A stretch of 64,000 bases of DNA. It comes from Ornithodoros turicata (taxonomy: Eukaryota > Arthropoda > Arachnida > Ixodida > Argasidae). Under the pieces are notes generated by a model, which was not told the origin of the DNA, ran no database searches, and saw only the letters and a program-made list of their open reading frames with translations. Positions 1-10,620 of this stretch are shown in pieces. The stretch covers positions 52,990,841 through 53,054,840 of the forward strand of contig NC_088206.1 of assembly GCF_037126465.1 (NCBI RefSeq), in the 5' to 3' direction. How positions within the stretch are numbered: the stretch's first letter is position 1; each line of letters starts with the position of its first letter. A program made the position numbers and the translations under genes.

Positions 1-276
1 AGAGATCCACTCAAAGTTAGAAAGGAAAGGAAAGGAAATGCTCAGTACGACTCAAAGGCGATCGTTGTTGGTCAATGAAATGGCCACAGGACATAAAAAC
101 TGAATGGTAGCCTTCAGGATGGGGATACTCATCAGCCTGAAGGAAGTGGCTATAACCTCACAAGGAAAGTCACATTTTTTTACCTTTTTATTTTTGAATA
201 AGCAGGTTATTCACATCCAAGGTCAAAAAATTCGAAGCGGCCGAAGTCGTAGAAATCATAGCACGAGGTTACGTAC

Positions 277-1180
277 CGGTTGAGAATGTCCTGGTATGCC
301 CTTTCTTGCTTACATACTTCATTGAAAAAGTCGATGAATGTTTTCTGTGCGTCGTATCAAGTTTCAAATGCGACGTCTGATGCATGTTCGGAGAGCTGCT
401 GGGAGTGATCTTGTATTGTGGCATGTAGTCATATGCCTTCTCACGGCCTACAGAGGCACTTGAGGTGGACTGGTCGGTAATGTCCTTCACCCCGGTTAGG
501 GTTGTGGTCGTTGATCTTATGTGCCTCCTATGACGACGTTTCGTTGACTGTAGTTGTTCAGCATTCCAGTCGTCTTTGTATCTTAGTGCTGAATCGGTAG
601 TAGTAGTTGTGTAGTGTTGCCCCTGATTGGTCGTGTCTGGTCCCAGCGTAGTGTCGTCTTGTAAATCAGGCGTGTCAGTGATTCTGTTGTCGTCTGCAGG
701 TGCAGGTCTTTGGCGTTGGAGTAGCGGAGGACGATATTTCGCTACGTTGGAGCCGTCACTGAAATAAACGACGGATCCGAAGGTAAACGCTGCTACGAAG
801 ACAACGGCAAAAAGAACGTTGTAGCGACCATTGCAGATCTTGGTCAGTGATGACAACATGCTGGTGGTACCTTTTTCGGTCTGCGTAGCCGTTTCGTATA
901 GTTGTTCTATTGTCACATGCCTCACAACATCGGGGCGGCCAAGGCGAAGGTTGTTCATATCCTGAGGGCCTGCTGTTATGCTGTCGTAGTACGGGTCAGG
1001 CGACAGCGGCCTGACCCCGATGCTTTCTAGGAACTCATCGGCGGACAGGTACCCGACGGACAAGCGGTCCTCGCTCATGTTGACGGTGCGACACACGGGA
1101 ACTGCAATATCAGTGCACCCTAAACACGAACGGAAATAAACGTCGTTGTTTCTGATGACTTCTTCTTCCACCTCATCCAC
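277..1180 (-). CDS. First exon of a single-pass membrane protein, copy 1
   Basis: The open frame of 303 codons begins with ATG at 1180 and runs to a stop at 269. The acidic N-terminus (DEVEEE) is followed by a hydrophobic segment at about residues 121-140 (LFAVVFVAAFTFGSVVYF), consistent with a type II or signal-anchor membrane protein. After it comes a Thr/Ser-rich low-complexity stretch with a basic cluster (KRRHRRH) near residue 215. The sequence ACCG/GTACGT at 277/276 is a good splice donor just before the stop, so I read this as a 5' exon whose partners lie left of the window. I do not recognise the family. A second copy at 25234-26137 keeps the frame with no indel and about 30 substitutions, concentrated in the N-terminal 50 residues and the Thr-rich tail, while the membrane segment is almost unchanged. 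Conservation of frame supports real coding. Confidence 0.7.
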
Positions 1181-1402
1181 TGATCACATTCTTCTTCTTC
1201 GTGCAAGCGACGTTCCTTGTTCACATCAGCCAATGTATTGACGTTGAAACACACTTGGCTAGGGCGAAGGTATTATGGAAACTTGTCTAATATGACATAT
1301 AATTCTAAGCACTACGGCCCTTTGCACATTTTTAACAGACGTAGTTCTGGAAAATACGTAATAGTTGACAAAGTGTCCATTCTTGTTCCTTCTGTACGTG
1401 CA

Positions 1403-1421
1403 TGTGTGTGTGTGTGTGTGT
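1403..1421. repeat. (TG)n microsatellite
   Basis: A short TG tract; the duplicate block carries a shorter tract near 26371. Confidence 0.9.
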
Positions 1422-2111
1422 AATATTCCTTATCTCGCTCTACACCATCATCCAGGGTTATTCAAAAATAAAATATAAAGGGCAGCGTCACAATGCATTT
1501 TGCTGAAATACGCAATATACGGATCACAACAGCTGTTTTCAGGGCCATGCATTTCAGTTTTTTGTGACAAAAGCGAATGCCTGCGTAAGATTGTGTACAT
1601 GAGACCTTGAAGTATCAAGTACTCTACTAATTGTGTACTTTTCCAAGTGTACTCGTCTTCGTCTACTACTTTCTCACAATGTATTAAATATACCCGACTG
1701 GAAATGCAAAGACAAAAAAAAAAGAAAAATATGAAGTAAGTTTTCTGTCTAAAGCAGTACTTTTTAAGAAGAAAATGGATTGCTGTGCCCTTGTTCACCG
1801 TATATTAGGATGAATAAATCAGAAAATAAAAAATATTTTCCACTAGCACAGCTGGTCGCCTGAGTAGCTGCGAACGTAAATTACGCCATCCGTTACAGTT
1901 CATACCTGACGCTATGCAAAACTAATGTTGAATGTAGAAGAGGAAAAACGCAGCCCCCACCCCCAAGAAAAAAGAGAAACGTCAGAAGAAGAACAACTGA
2001 ACTAAGAAAGAGACGCGAAACACTCATCCTTACTCCCGTTTTTTGCACTTGCACGTACATTGCAAGTTTTCCTTCTTCAAGATGTACCAACTGACACATT
2101 ATTGCTCTACC

Positions 2112-2260
2112 CAGTGGCGGATCTGCCGGGGGCGGGGGGGACGATCGCCCAGCCCAAAACCGTACTCTTATGCAATAGATTTCATTTTCTACCCACTTCC
2201 ACTACGCGCCTTGATAAAAAAACAAAGAAATACTCATATTCGGGACTGAGCGAACGGAGA
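2112..2260 (+). mobile_element. Left end of a hAT-like element (fragment)
   Basis: Sequence beginning CAGTGGCGGATC followed by a G-rich run resembles the termini of many hAT-type elements. The same fragment is at 27070 in the duplicated block, so it predates the duplication. I found no matching right end, so this is a relic. Confidence 0.4.
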
Positions 2261-2768
2261 GTCACTAAATAAGTTTTGCTTCAGAGTATCAACACTGAGT
2301 TCCAAGAACGAGCATGCGCCATCTTGTTCCCGTGCCACGGTAACCACGCGCACGTGCATTTTAGCGCACGATGCCATCTATCGTGCGCGGGTGACATGTT
2401 TCTTTCTCTTGCAAGCAGCTCATCAAGAATGACGAATTTGAGCTCACCTTGACATCCTTGGGACGCCCTGATGGACAATACATGGATAATCACACAACAA
2501 TCATACACGCTTCTCTATCCCACAGCGAGCATTATGTTAGCTGTCTTTGATCCTCAAATGTGGATAGTACCGGTGCGGTGCGGAAACAAGATGGCGCTCC
2601 TGCTCTCCCTTGGACATCAGTGTCGATACCCTGAAGCGCAGCTTATAGCGAATGCAGTGACAGCCGTTGTACGTATGCGTTTATGCATGAAGGGGTGGTG
2701 CAGTAAGAGATTTTGCTTCCTCGCACACACAACAGCTTTCGCTACATTAAACCACATCATTTGTGTAG

Positions 2769-2897
2769 TAATGTCAAGTAATAAAACACTTGTTCTGATA
2801 ATTTCTAATGTAATCCATTACTTTTGACATTACGTAATTTGTAATGTAATTTAATTACATGTGGGCAGTAATTTTAATGACATTACTCATTAGTTTC
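2769..2897. mobile_element. AT-rich terminal sequence of a hAT relic, copy 1
   Basis: Repeated TAATGTAATT/AATTACATT motifs match 27765-27895 in the duplicate, where a hAT C-terminal coding fragment follows. In this copy only the end is preserved. Confidence 0.5.
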
Positions 2898-2914
2898 TAC
2901 ACTCTTAAAAATGA

Positions 2915-4749
2915 GGGGGGGGGGGTGTCGAGGTAGCTTGCCGTTGTTGGCCGCAGTCAAGTGGGCATCGTCTCGACTATAGCCAAAAAAAAAAGGAAAA
3001 GAAGGTGGGAGAAAGGGGAGTTGAGGACTTCAAAGTGATGTAGAAGCAGGATGACCGGTACTGATGGGACGGAAGCACACTGTAGGTGAGAGGTGCACTA
3101 GAGTGGTCTCTCCGCTAGGCCCGTTGCTTGGAGAAAACGCACGAGGCCGCGAGTTTTTGAAAGTCGTTCCGCACAAGAACCTTCGGGGAAGAGGACGTCC
3201 GTCAGTATACCAGGCCTGGCGTGGGGAAGATGGGTTTCCCGCATGGCATGGTATGCACGGCATTCTGTCAGGATATGCGCAATTGTCTCCGGATGATTAC
3301 AGTGTCCGCAACTGGAATCCTCCCTGGAGCCGATCTTGCACAGTTGAGAGTTCGTGAACGCAGATCCTGTGCGTAATCGATGGAGCATTGTCTGCATACC
3401 ACGGGGAAGATCTTTCGTGGGAAGAGAGGGTCGGTGATTCTGCATGATATCCTGTATGCCAGGGTGACGCACCTCAACTAGCTGTTTGACGACCATGAGC
3501 CTGTCAGTGTCGGCCGGGACTGCTAAGGATGGGCTGCAGCTGTTGTGTGCTGAGGAAGCTAGCTGGTCCGCTCGTTCGTTGCCTCTGATGCCGACATGAG
3601 ATGGGATCCATTGGAGCGTAAGCTCACCTCCGGTTAGCCTATGCTGGGCGCACGATCTCCTTATACATCGGGCCAGAATGCTACCACACATGGGGTTTAT
3701 CACGTTGTTGAGGGCACTTCTGGAGTCCGTAAGCAAGACGGCCTTAGGTATTCCGGTGACTTGAACCGCAGCAGCTGCGTGTAGCAAGGCCAGGAGTTCG
3801 GCCGTCGTAGATGAGATTGGGTAGCGAACTGATTTCCCTTGCGAGGCCTTGTTTATTGACGGGATGTAGTACGCACTGGTAGCACTTTTGGAACGGTGGT
3901 CAATGGAGCCATCCGTGAACACCAGAGTATGTGTGTGATAAACGTCGCTGATCAGGTTCTCAGCCGCCATCCTGGCCACTAGGGGGCTGGACTCGCTCTT
4001 CTTCCGTAGACCCGGGATGTGAAGCGTTGTTGCGGGCACGAACTCCCGCCACGGCGGCGTAGGTGGACTAGCTGGGAGCCGAGGAAGAGCGCCCCTGTTG
4101 GCTAGAGAGCTGGTGGCACTAGCCAGGCGTCCTAGGGATGTGTGTGTCCTCTGTTCGAGGTCGGTGAAGAGGGAATGCTTGCTGATGGATGTTGATGCAT
4201 CATCCAGAAACTGGAGTCCTTTGAGCTCAGAGTGGACACTAACAGGCTTTTCCTTAGCTTCCAGGTACGTTTGGGTGACGCTAGAGAACGTTGGGAGACC
4301 AAGCGCAGTTCTTATGCCAGCGCGATGAAGGCGCTCAAGGGCCTGCCATTGTGTAGGCGCGAGGTCTACGTATGGCGCCACGTAGAGAATGCGTGACAAG
4401 ATCAGGGCTTTGTGAAGGGTGAGTAATGACCGCGCATTGCAGCCCCATGATTTACCGCTGATTCTGCGTAGCAGGTTGAGCGTTTTCTTCCCCTTGCAGA
4501 TAGTCTCGTTTACTTGCTTAGACCAGCGTAATGTGCTATCGATGGTGACACCAAGATATTTACATGACGCGCATCTTGGGATGGGAGTGTTGTTAATGCT
4601 GAGGCTTGGGAAGTCTTTGCCCACGTACTTTCCACGTGGAATGCAGACCATGCATTTTGACTTCTCTGGTGATGCTTCCAGCCCTCTCGCAAGCAGCGCT
4701 GCATTGAGCCCGTTCAAGGCAATATCAGCTGTGTCACGAACTTTCTCCT
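2915..4749 (-). mobile_element. 5'-truncated non-LTR retrotransposon (I-type, with RNase H)
   Basis: The insertion is bounded by exact 13-bp direct repeats CTCTTAAAAATGA at 2902-2914 and 4750-4762. Transcribed on the minus strand, it holds the C-terminal part of ORF2, a 3' UTR and a 3' tail of eleven C residues (G at 2915-2925 on the plus strand) rather than poly(A). The 5' end is truncated inside the reverse transcriptase thumb. It was inserted into a foldback MITE that had itself inserted into block A. Confidence 0.88.
3098..4749 (-). pseudogene. LINE ORF2 fragment: RT thumb, RNase H, zinc knuckle
   Basis: The frame is open from the 5' truncation point to the stop at 3098, about 550 codons. 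The catalytic palm of the reverse transcriptase is missing. The fragment starts in the post-YADD region (LNGLNAALLARGLEASPEKS, then KYLGVTIDSTLRW), as in I, R1 and LOA-type elements. An RNase H domain follows, with FTDGS, TTAELLAL, TDSRSALN and WIPSHVGIRGNERAD carrying the expected acidic residues and histidine. It ends in a C-x2-C-x7-H-x4-C knuckle (CGHCNHPETIAHILTEC). The uninterrupted frame implies a young insertion, but with no endonuclease and no RT active site it cannot move on its own. Confidence 0.85.
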
Positions 4750-5047
4750 CTCTTAAAAATGAACTTCACCACATAGCACGCTCCTAGCCAACCATCACCC
4801 CGAATGACAACGTTCTCGCCCTATACTTGTTGAAAACGGGAGGAGGAGCCTATTTTGTTCCATTATGCACGGCACAAAATAGGCTCCTCCTCCCGTTTTC
4901 AACAAATCAGGGGCGAGAACGTTGTCATTCGGGATGGTGGTTGGCTAGGAGTGTGCTATGGGGTGAAGTTCATTTTTAAGAGTGTACGAAAGAATCGAGT
5001 GTGTGTTCTGTGTTTGCACTAGGCAGAGTTGGGGACCGGCGAGTTTG

Positions 5048-5101
5048 AACACATTGTCCATCGTGCCCACTAAACTTATAAGGCACCGTCCGCTTCTTAC
5101 C
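5048..5101. repeat. 54-bp marker repeat r, copy 1
   Basis: Nearly identical to 41091-41144 (starts TGAACACATTGTCCA, ends CGCTTCTTA). It lies between the membrane-protein exon and the tetraspanin block in both duplication units, supporting a shared ancestral order. Confidence 0.75.
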
Positions 5102-5197
5102 CCAAGAACACACGCGGTCCGCAGGATGTCCTCAAAGTGTCATCACGTCCTCGTTCGTGATGGGATGAACGGAGGAGGTCCACAGACTGTCATCATA

Positions 5198-5308
5198 CAC
5201 TCTTAGAAATGAACTTCACCACATAGCACGATCCTAGCCAACCATCATCCCGAATGACAACGTTCTCGCCCCTGATTTGTTGAAAACGGGAGGAGGAGCC
5301 TATTTTGT
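5198..5308. mobile_element. Half copy of the foldback MITE
   Basis: The left arm only, starting CACTCTTAGAAATGA after TA at 5196-5197 and stopping at the central loop (GAGCCTATTTTGT). The right arm is missing. Confidence 0.8.
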
Positions 5309-5738
5309 GGAATCCGTCCATGCGCTGCGTTTGACGTGTAGTAAAATAGTTTGCTAGACCTTTCACTGCGGTCTTGTTGCATGAGTGTCCGCAAAGGGTC
5401 CCTGGCAGGAGGTTGCATGGAGCCTTTTATTTCCGAAGAGACAAAAAATAATAAAGTTTCACTGCTCAAGCTTCACTTACGATGCATGCATCAAAGCAAA
5501 GCAGTAAGAAACAGGGACACTACCTTAATAGCGATTTAATACTCCAAGGAATTTCTCACTTCATTGTTGTTTATGTGAGAAATCAAGTTACTCTTAGATA
5601 CCTCACCCTTTGTTTTGACTGAGATGCGAAGAGGACTCCCAAATCTGCTGAGGTTCGGAAGACAAGCAATAAGTTGTATCTGTTCTGTCTTCGAAAGCAA
5701 ACGCTGCTGTGGTTTCGCTGGTCGTGGCCTACGGGCCT

Positions 5739-5758
5739 TTCATATATATATATATATA
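5739..5758. repeat. (TA)n microsatellite
   Basis: A short alternating TA run. Confidence 0.85.
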
Positions 5759-5786
5759 TCTTGTTTTTGCTTTTAGACTGTGACAC

Positions 5787-6541
5787 TCATTGTTTGTGAT
5801 GAGAAATACGCTGAACAAATACAGACGAGAAACCACGAATGGTAGCAGATAACCGAGGTTGAAAATATATAAGAAACACACGGTCATCTAATGTGGAGAC
5901 AACACGTTCCTTTTCCTCGACGACGGTAACGTCCAAGCTCCTGTGGTTCTTTTTCCAGCGGTCACGCACCACGGGGATGGTAAACCCGGTATATATGATT
6001 GTCTCGTTGATGGGTTCTCCGTTTCTATATCGCTCCAACAGTTCCAACTTGTATCTCACAAACTGTCTTATTTTATGAGTACTCCGCACGGGAATAGCCC
6101 TCAAAATGTCACTAAAATCACTCTCTTCTCCGTGTCATTTGAAAAGTTGTTTAGGTGTTGTAAATCTTCCAGCATGCATTTGCATACGAACTGATCCATC
6201 TCACACGGCACACAGTTGCAAAATACGCGTATTTATTTACCGGGTTTCGCACTTTTGCAGTTGTCAAGTCGATGCTCATCGCTTTTCTGGGATCTCTTAT
6301 CATCCTTGAATCGCTTCAGTGTTTCTTACAAATCTGCACCACTATACGTGTCCCACGCCTCACCACCACGCACAAATGCCAGAACTTGTTTGAGCAAGCC
6401 GAAACAAGCTATGGTATTGTACGCGTCGTCATTTGTGAAGCGGTTTCTACATTCCATAATGCTCTGACTTGTTTGATCGCGCAGAACGTTTGGGATATGA
6501 TATAAAATGGCTTTACGAAAGCGTGGTATCCTCTCCACCAA
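5787..6541 (-). pseudogene. Relic ORFs of unknown origin
   Basis: Two minus-strand frames (6326-6541 and 5787-6104) read in series. The first contains RFTNDDAYNTIACFGLLKQV and the second RYKLELLERYRNGEPINE followed by IPVVRDRWKK. Both look like natural protein rather than random frames, and they resemble pieces of one broken gene. I do not recognise the family. A transposon-associated gene is a guess from the surroundings. Confidence 0.3.
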
Positions 6542-6857
6542 CCATACTCGCTTAGTAGATGAATAAGCAATATCTTAGTGTTTTTATAACCTTCCTATTC
6601 ATATTCAGCTAGTACTATGTAATCTCACTGTTCAGTTGTTCAGTGTATTACTTGTTACCTCGTATGCCACTCCTTCTATGACATTTTTAATGTCAGAAGT
6701 ATTCTTAACAAATAAATACATGCTTGAGTCTTATCTATATAGCTTCCTTATCCATCACACCGCACGGCATTTTTTTCTCTTAAAACAGGAAATACGTTTA
6801 TTTTACTGATTATCACATTTGGGACACGCAGACTTTCGCTGGTCTCGTTGGGACGTA

Positions 6858-7160
6858 TCACTTCACGTGAGTAAAGATGATTTCGGGCGATCCATCCATG
6901 AGTCTCTTCTCCAGTTTCAGATCCAGTAATTCACACATTTCTTGCAACCCTTCGTCTGTGAATCGCTTAAAACCACTGGGTAGGTACACCTTTACGCGTT
7001 TATCGTTTTCCATCAGGAGGTCCGCGTACACGGCCTCCCCGTGCACGGCGTCCAGCTTGCGTAAGTCCAACACGTCCAGCTTTCATTCTCCGGAACAATG
7101 CTCATGTTCTGAATGTCCCCATCACCGGGTTTATCCGACTTTTCGAAAACTGATGACATG
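6858..7160 (-). CDS. Small basic/acidic protein fragment, probably transposon-associated
   Basis: The frame at 6858-7073 encodes an LDLRKLDAVHGEAVYADLL-type segment with VYLPSGFKRF and a helical C-terminus ending IIFTHVK. An ATG-started frame upstream (about 7157 to 7085, MSSVFEKSDKPGDGD) would join it only through a frameshift or splice near 7080. Small proteins with a YGEAV...VFLP-type layout occur in multi-gene DNA transposons of invertebrates, but I cannot name the family. This may be a relic. Confidence 0.35.
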
Positions 7161-7199
7161 ACTTCTCAGTTTCTACGCACACCGAATGAGCTGAAAATG

Positions 7200-7976
7200 A
7201 GAACAACTGTTACCACCTCATCTTGAAGACAATATAGTGAGACGTACCTTCCTCTTCGTGCGCTTGACCCAGAGTCGACCGACGGACGGAACTCAAATGT
7301 GCCTTTGGAGGGTGGTGCGATTTTGTTTACACAATCACGCAGGAACGGCCCGATGCGCGCGCGCGCCCGTTAGCTGCGAAGGACATTTGCAACTTCTTGG
7401 AAACCAAACTGCATAAGCGAACCATTTGCTTTTGGTTAGGGAAAGCTTGTTTCGGCAATTAGCAGGCGGTCCGCTTTGACGTGGGCTCATAGGGATATTT
7501 TTTCTTCGCATAGCGTTGTGTGATCACTGTTTACTTTTGGTAAACGTTTTAATACGCGCGGCCTCGGGGACTCGGACCGCATGATTTACGAGGTGACCCA
7601 GTTTCTCGGAGAAAGCCTATTTACACCACATTGAAACATACGCAACATTTTTTTCCCGCTAAAGTCCGCCGCAGAGTTCTAGTATAAACTCAGTTTGGCC
7701 ATGACGGGTGGAAGTGCGTTTTGATATAAAACAGATGGCTCGAACACAGACTCATCTTCAAGGTGACCCAATTTCTTGGACTTGCAATCATGGGAAACAA
7801 GCGAGCATTAATATAATACAGATGGCCTCTAGCACGGACAGAGATGGGTATATTATGCGCCTGTGTTCCGGCTATCTAGTTTTCTGTGCAGCTGGCACGG
7901 TAAGTGGTCGACATGCGGGTGTGAACCTGGAAGGTGTGCGACATTTTGGTGTGTCGGCGCATGTTGTGAGGTGTGC
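7200..7976. other. Stretch with no recognised gene
   Basis: Unique-looking sequence with a CG/GC alternating run near 7350-7365. No convincing coding signal or transposon end was seen. Confidence 0.4.
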
Positions 7977-9140
7977 GCGGGCAGTCTAAAATCGTGTGAG
8001 CTGTCCACGCGCCCGAAATTAGTGCCCTGCTGTGCCGCGTCGCGCGACAAGAATCTACGTGCGTCATACCGATGTGATGAGGTGAGCACATTTTTTTGAT
8101 GACATGAACTTGTTCATAATGCGACGATCCTAATATTTCTAATATTGGTGCTTCCAGTAGAGAAGGAAGGCGGAGGTGCGACCGCGCGGGATGTTCTGTG
8201 AAGGCAATCTGTAATTGTGTTTCTTCATACTCAGCTTGGGTTGAGTACGTGCGAAGCTTCGCTGCATAGCACCAACCAATTTCGGTTTAATAAGCGTTGG
8301 AGCCTCAGCACACAGCATCACTGTGTTTTATCATTCTGCTTGATTTAGTTAATTTCTTATGTTGAACGCACTGTCTAAAACTGGAATATACCCCAACATG
8401 GGCAGACTAAAGTCGCGTGAGCTGTCCACGCGCCGTCGGAAATTCGTGCTTCAGATATTGCTGCATGGTGTCGCGTGAATGACAAGTTTGTGAATTTACG
8501 TGCCCGCCTGTGATGCTGTTAAGGTGAGCACATTTTTTCCGAGATAAACTTGTTCATAATGCGTCGTTGTGCTCTGTTTCGAAGGAACGCGTGCGAGGTG
8601 GGTTGCGTGCGCTGGCTATGTTTGCACACTGGGGGGAGCTGTGAAGACAATGTGAAATTGTGTTTCTTCATACTCAGCTTGGGATGAGTATTCTTTTTTT
8701 AAGATTGAGTACGTGTGTGCATAGCATTGTTTAATAAGCGTTGGAGCGTCAGTGCGTCTTGAGCTTCGCCACATAGCACCACTATGCTTTTGTCATTCTG
8801 CTTGATTTAGTTAATTTTGTGTGTTGAGGTGCAACGCACGCTGTCTAAAATAAAAACGAGCCCAAGCTCTATAGGGTTTATTGATCATTCAAATTGTTTT
8901 TCTCTGCACAGCATCAACTATCGATATTTTCTCGATCATGTGCTTCCTCCTGCTCAGCTGTTTTTTCCGAATGCATGCTGGCTTCCCCGCTTAGCATCAC
9001 GATGAGTTTTTTGTACTCTGTTTAATAATGTTTTTTGTTGTTGTTGTGGGTCTGAAAAAATTCGTTCTAAAGAATGAACCCACTCCATAGCACCATTTGC
9101 CATTCTGCTTGATTGAAATCAATTTTTAGTATGAAGTGCA
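7977..9140 (+). repeat. Diverged tandem repeat, three units of about 0.3-0.46 kb
   Basis: The landmark CATTCTGCTTGATT recurs at about 8331, 8793 and 9101. GTGAGCTGTCCACGCGCC recurs near 7994 and 8416, and GGTGAGCACATTTTTT near 8080 and 8523. Units are gapped relative to each other. No conserved frame runs through them, so this looks like a decayed local tandem duplication. Confidence 0.6.
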
Positions 9141-9529
9141 AAGCACACACACAAAAAAACTATCCTGAGCTTGTTCCCAGGGGCGGGCTTCACCTAACGC
9201 ACACATGCAACCGGGTGAAGCCAACTTTGCTGGTGTGGAGCGTGTTTTGAGATGTGTACATCGTACCATGAACACTTCTTTTTTTTTGGCAACTGTGTCT
9301 ACGTGATCAGCAGGACGCGGCGGCATGTAAGCTGTTCAGCCTTCTAATGCTGGCTCTCTAGAAGTATGAACCAGTTGGATAGAAATAAGTCACCAATGCA
9401 ATGGACTTTTTTTCACACTCGCGACGCAGCTGTTCATCTTTGCAAAGAGGGTAATCACAAGCGGCGCCATACTCTTTAATGTGTAAGGAACCTTCGGCGC
9501 ATCAGAGCATGTGAAAAAGTTTCATTGTG

Positions 9530-10620
9530 AACCAGTGAGCAGCCGGATGGAGGCATGGGCCGATAGCAGTTGAAGCCTACCAGCCCGAGGCTAAATCTAT
9601 CTTATGGTAAAAGTTTCAATATCCCACAGTTAAACTTAAATTGTCTCATCTAGAGATTAGAGGGAGTGACCATTAGCAGTTGGGACTGGTGGAAGTGACC
9701 AATTGCAGTTGGAGCCTGTTAGGCAGCTCTAGACATAAGTGACCAATGAGAGGCTTGTAGTCAGATGGGCTAATGAGCAGACCACTTGCAGTTAGATGAA
9801 CCGATAGTAGTTGGTGTCTATCGAGGGAGCTGAGTGACCAATGAGCGCAAGAGATGACCGGGACTAAAGATCTCTCTGATGGAACTGAACCAACCCACAG
9901 CTGGACCAGGAGGCCTTTGTACCAAATAAAGGTTGAAATCAACAATTGTCGTGTGTCTTGTATGAAGCTGCTGCATTGTGGTTTAGGAGCGACAGGCTAC
10001 CCAATCACTGTTCAGTAGGCTTAGCGTGGACCAATCAGGGCCAGACATCGGTAGGCTTCGGTGTGAAGGGACAATCAGTAGGCTTAGCGTGGTTCGGCGT
10101 AGAAATCAGTAGGCTTAGAATGGACCAATCAGCATGAAGTAGGCAGAGCTGGTGAAGAGTTGCGCCATCTAGTGTCAGTGGGCTTAGAACGGGCCAGCGA
10201 GGGCCAATTAGAGCGTTTAGAAAGTCTGGTAGAGTGACCAGTAGGCTTAGCGTGGACCGGCTTAGAAGTCAGTAGGCTTAGAATGGACCATCAATGCGAA
10301 GTGGTTAATTGCTAAAATTTATCAGATCACATTCTGGAGCAATGGAGACTATCACAAACCAGTAGAGAGTTGCGCCACGAGGTAAGTAGTGTGGACCAAT
10401 CAGCGTGAAGTGGGCGGAGTCAAGTAATTAGCATAAAGGGGGCGGGGCTACGATCAACTAATCAATGATCAGTAGTCTTAGCATGGAACAATCAACGTGA
10501 TGTGGGCGGAGCTAATGGCGACCAATCCGATAGCTTTGGAATTGGCTTGTGTTGGATTAGAACTGGATTGTTTTAGATTAGGAGTGTATTTTGGCTTAGA
10601 ATAGGATTAGAATAGGATTA
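9530..10620 (+). repeat. Degenerate array of CCAATCA- and CAGTAGGCTTAG-bearing repeats
   Basis: Irregularly spaced copies of CAGTAGGCTTAG (for example near 10013, 10077, 10107, 10240 and 10270) alternate with GGACCAATCA and with GTGGGCGGAGCT-like strings. The left part (9530-9900) carries a looser series with GTGACCAATGAGC and TTGGCAGTTGG-like units. It is not coding. CCAAT and GGGCGG motifs are common in promoters, but here they are simply part of the repeat. Confidence 0.55.

Larger units (their letters stand above)
2900..4984. mobile_element. Foldback MITE with TA duplication, split by a LINE
   Basis: The termini are CACTCTTAAAAATGA at 2900 and its inverse ending at 4984, flanked by TA at 2898-2899 and 4985-4986. 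The duplicated block at 27890-27900 keeps the single TA empty site. Without the LINE at 2915-4749 and one 13-bp target repeat the MITE is about 237 bp, a nearly perfect palindrome with a short central loop around 4865. Related copies in this window are at 5198, 40049, 56930, 57527, 59669 and 63665. It encodes nothing; TA choice suggests Tc1/mariner-type mobilisation. Confidence 0.88.
1..5042. repeat. Segmental duplication, block A copy 1
   Basis: Nearly the whole interval recurs at 24965-27957 in the same orientation, including the 303-codon exon, the AT-rich hAT-type end and the flanking unique sequence. Homology starts at the window edge, so the block may extend further left. It is interrupted here by a 2.1-kb nested insertion (2900-4984) that the other copy lacks. 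After that insertion the match resumes at 4987 (partner 27896) and fades near 5042. Confidence 0.85.
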
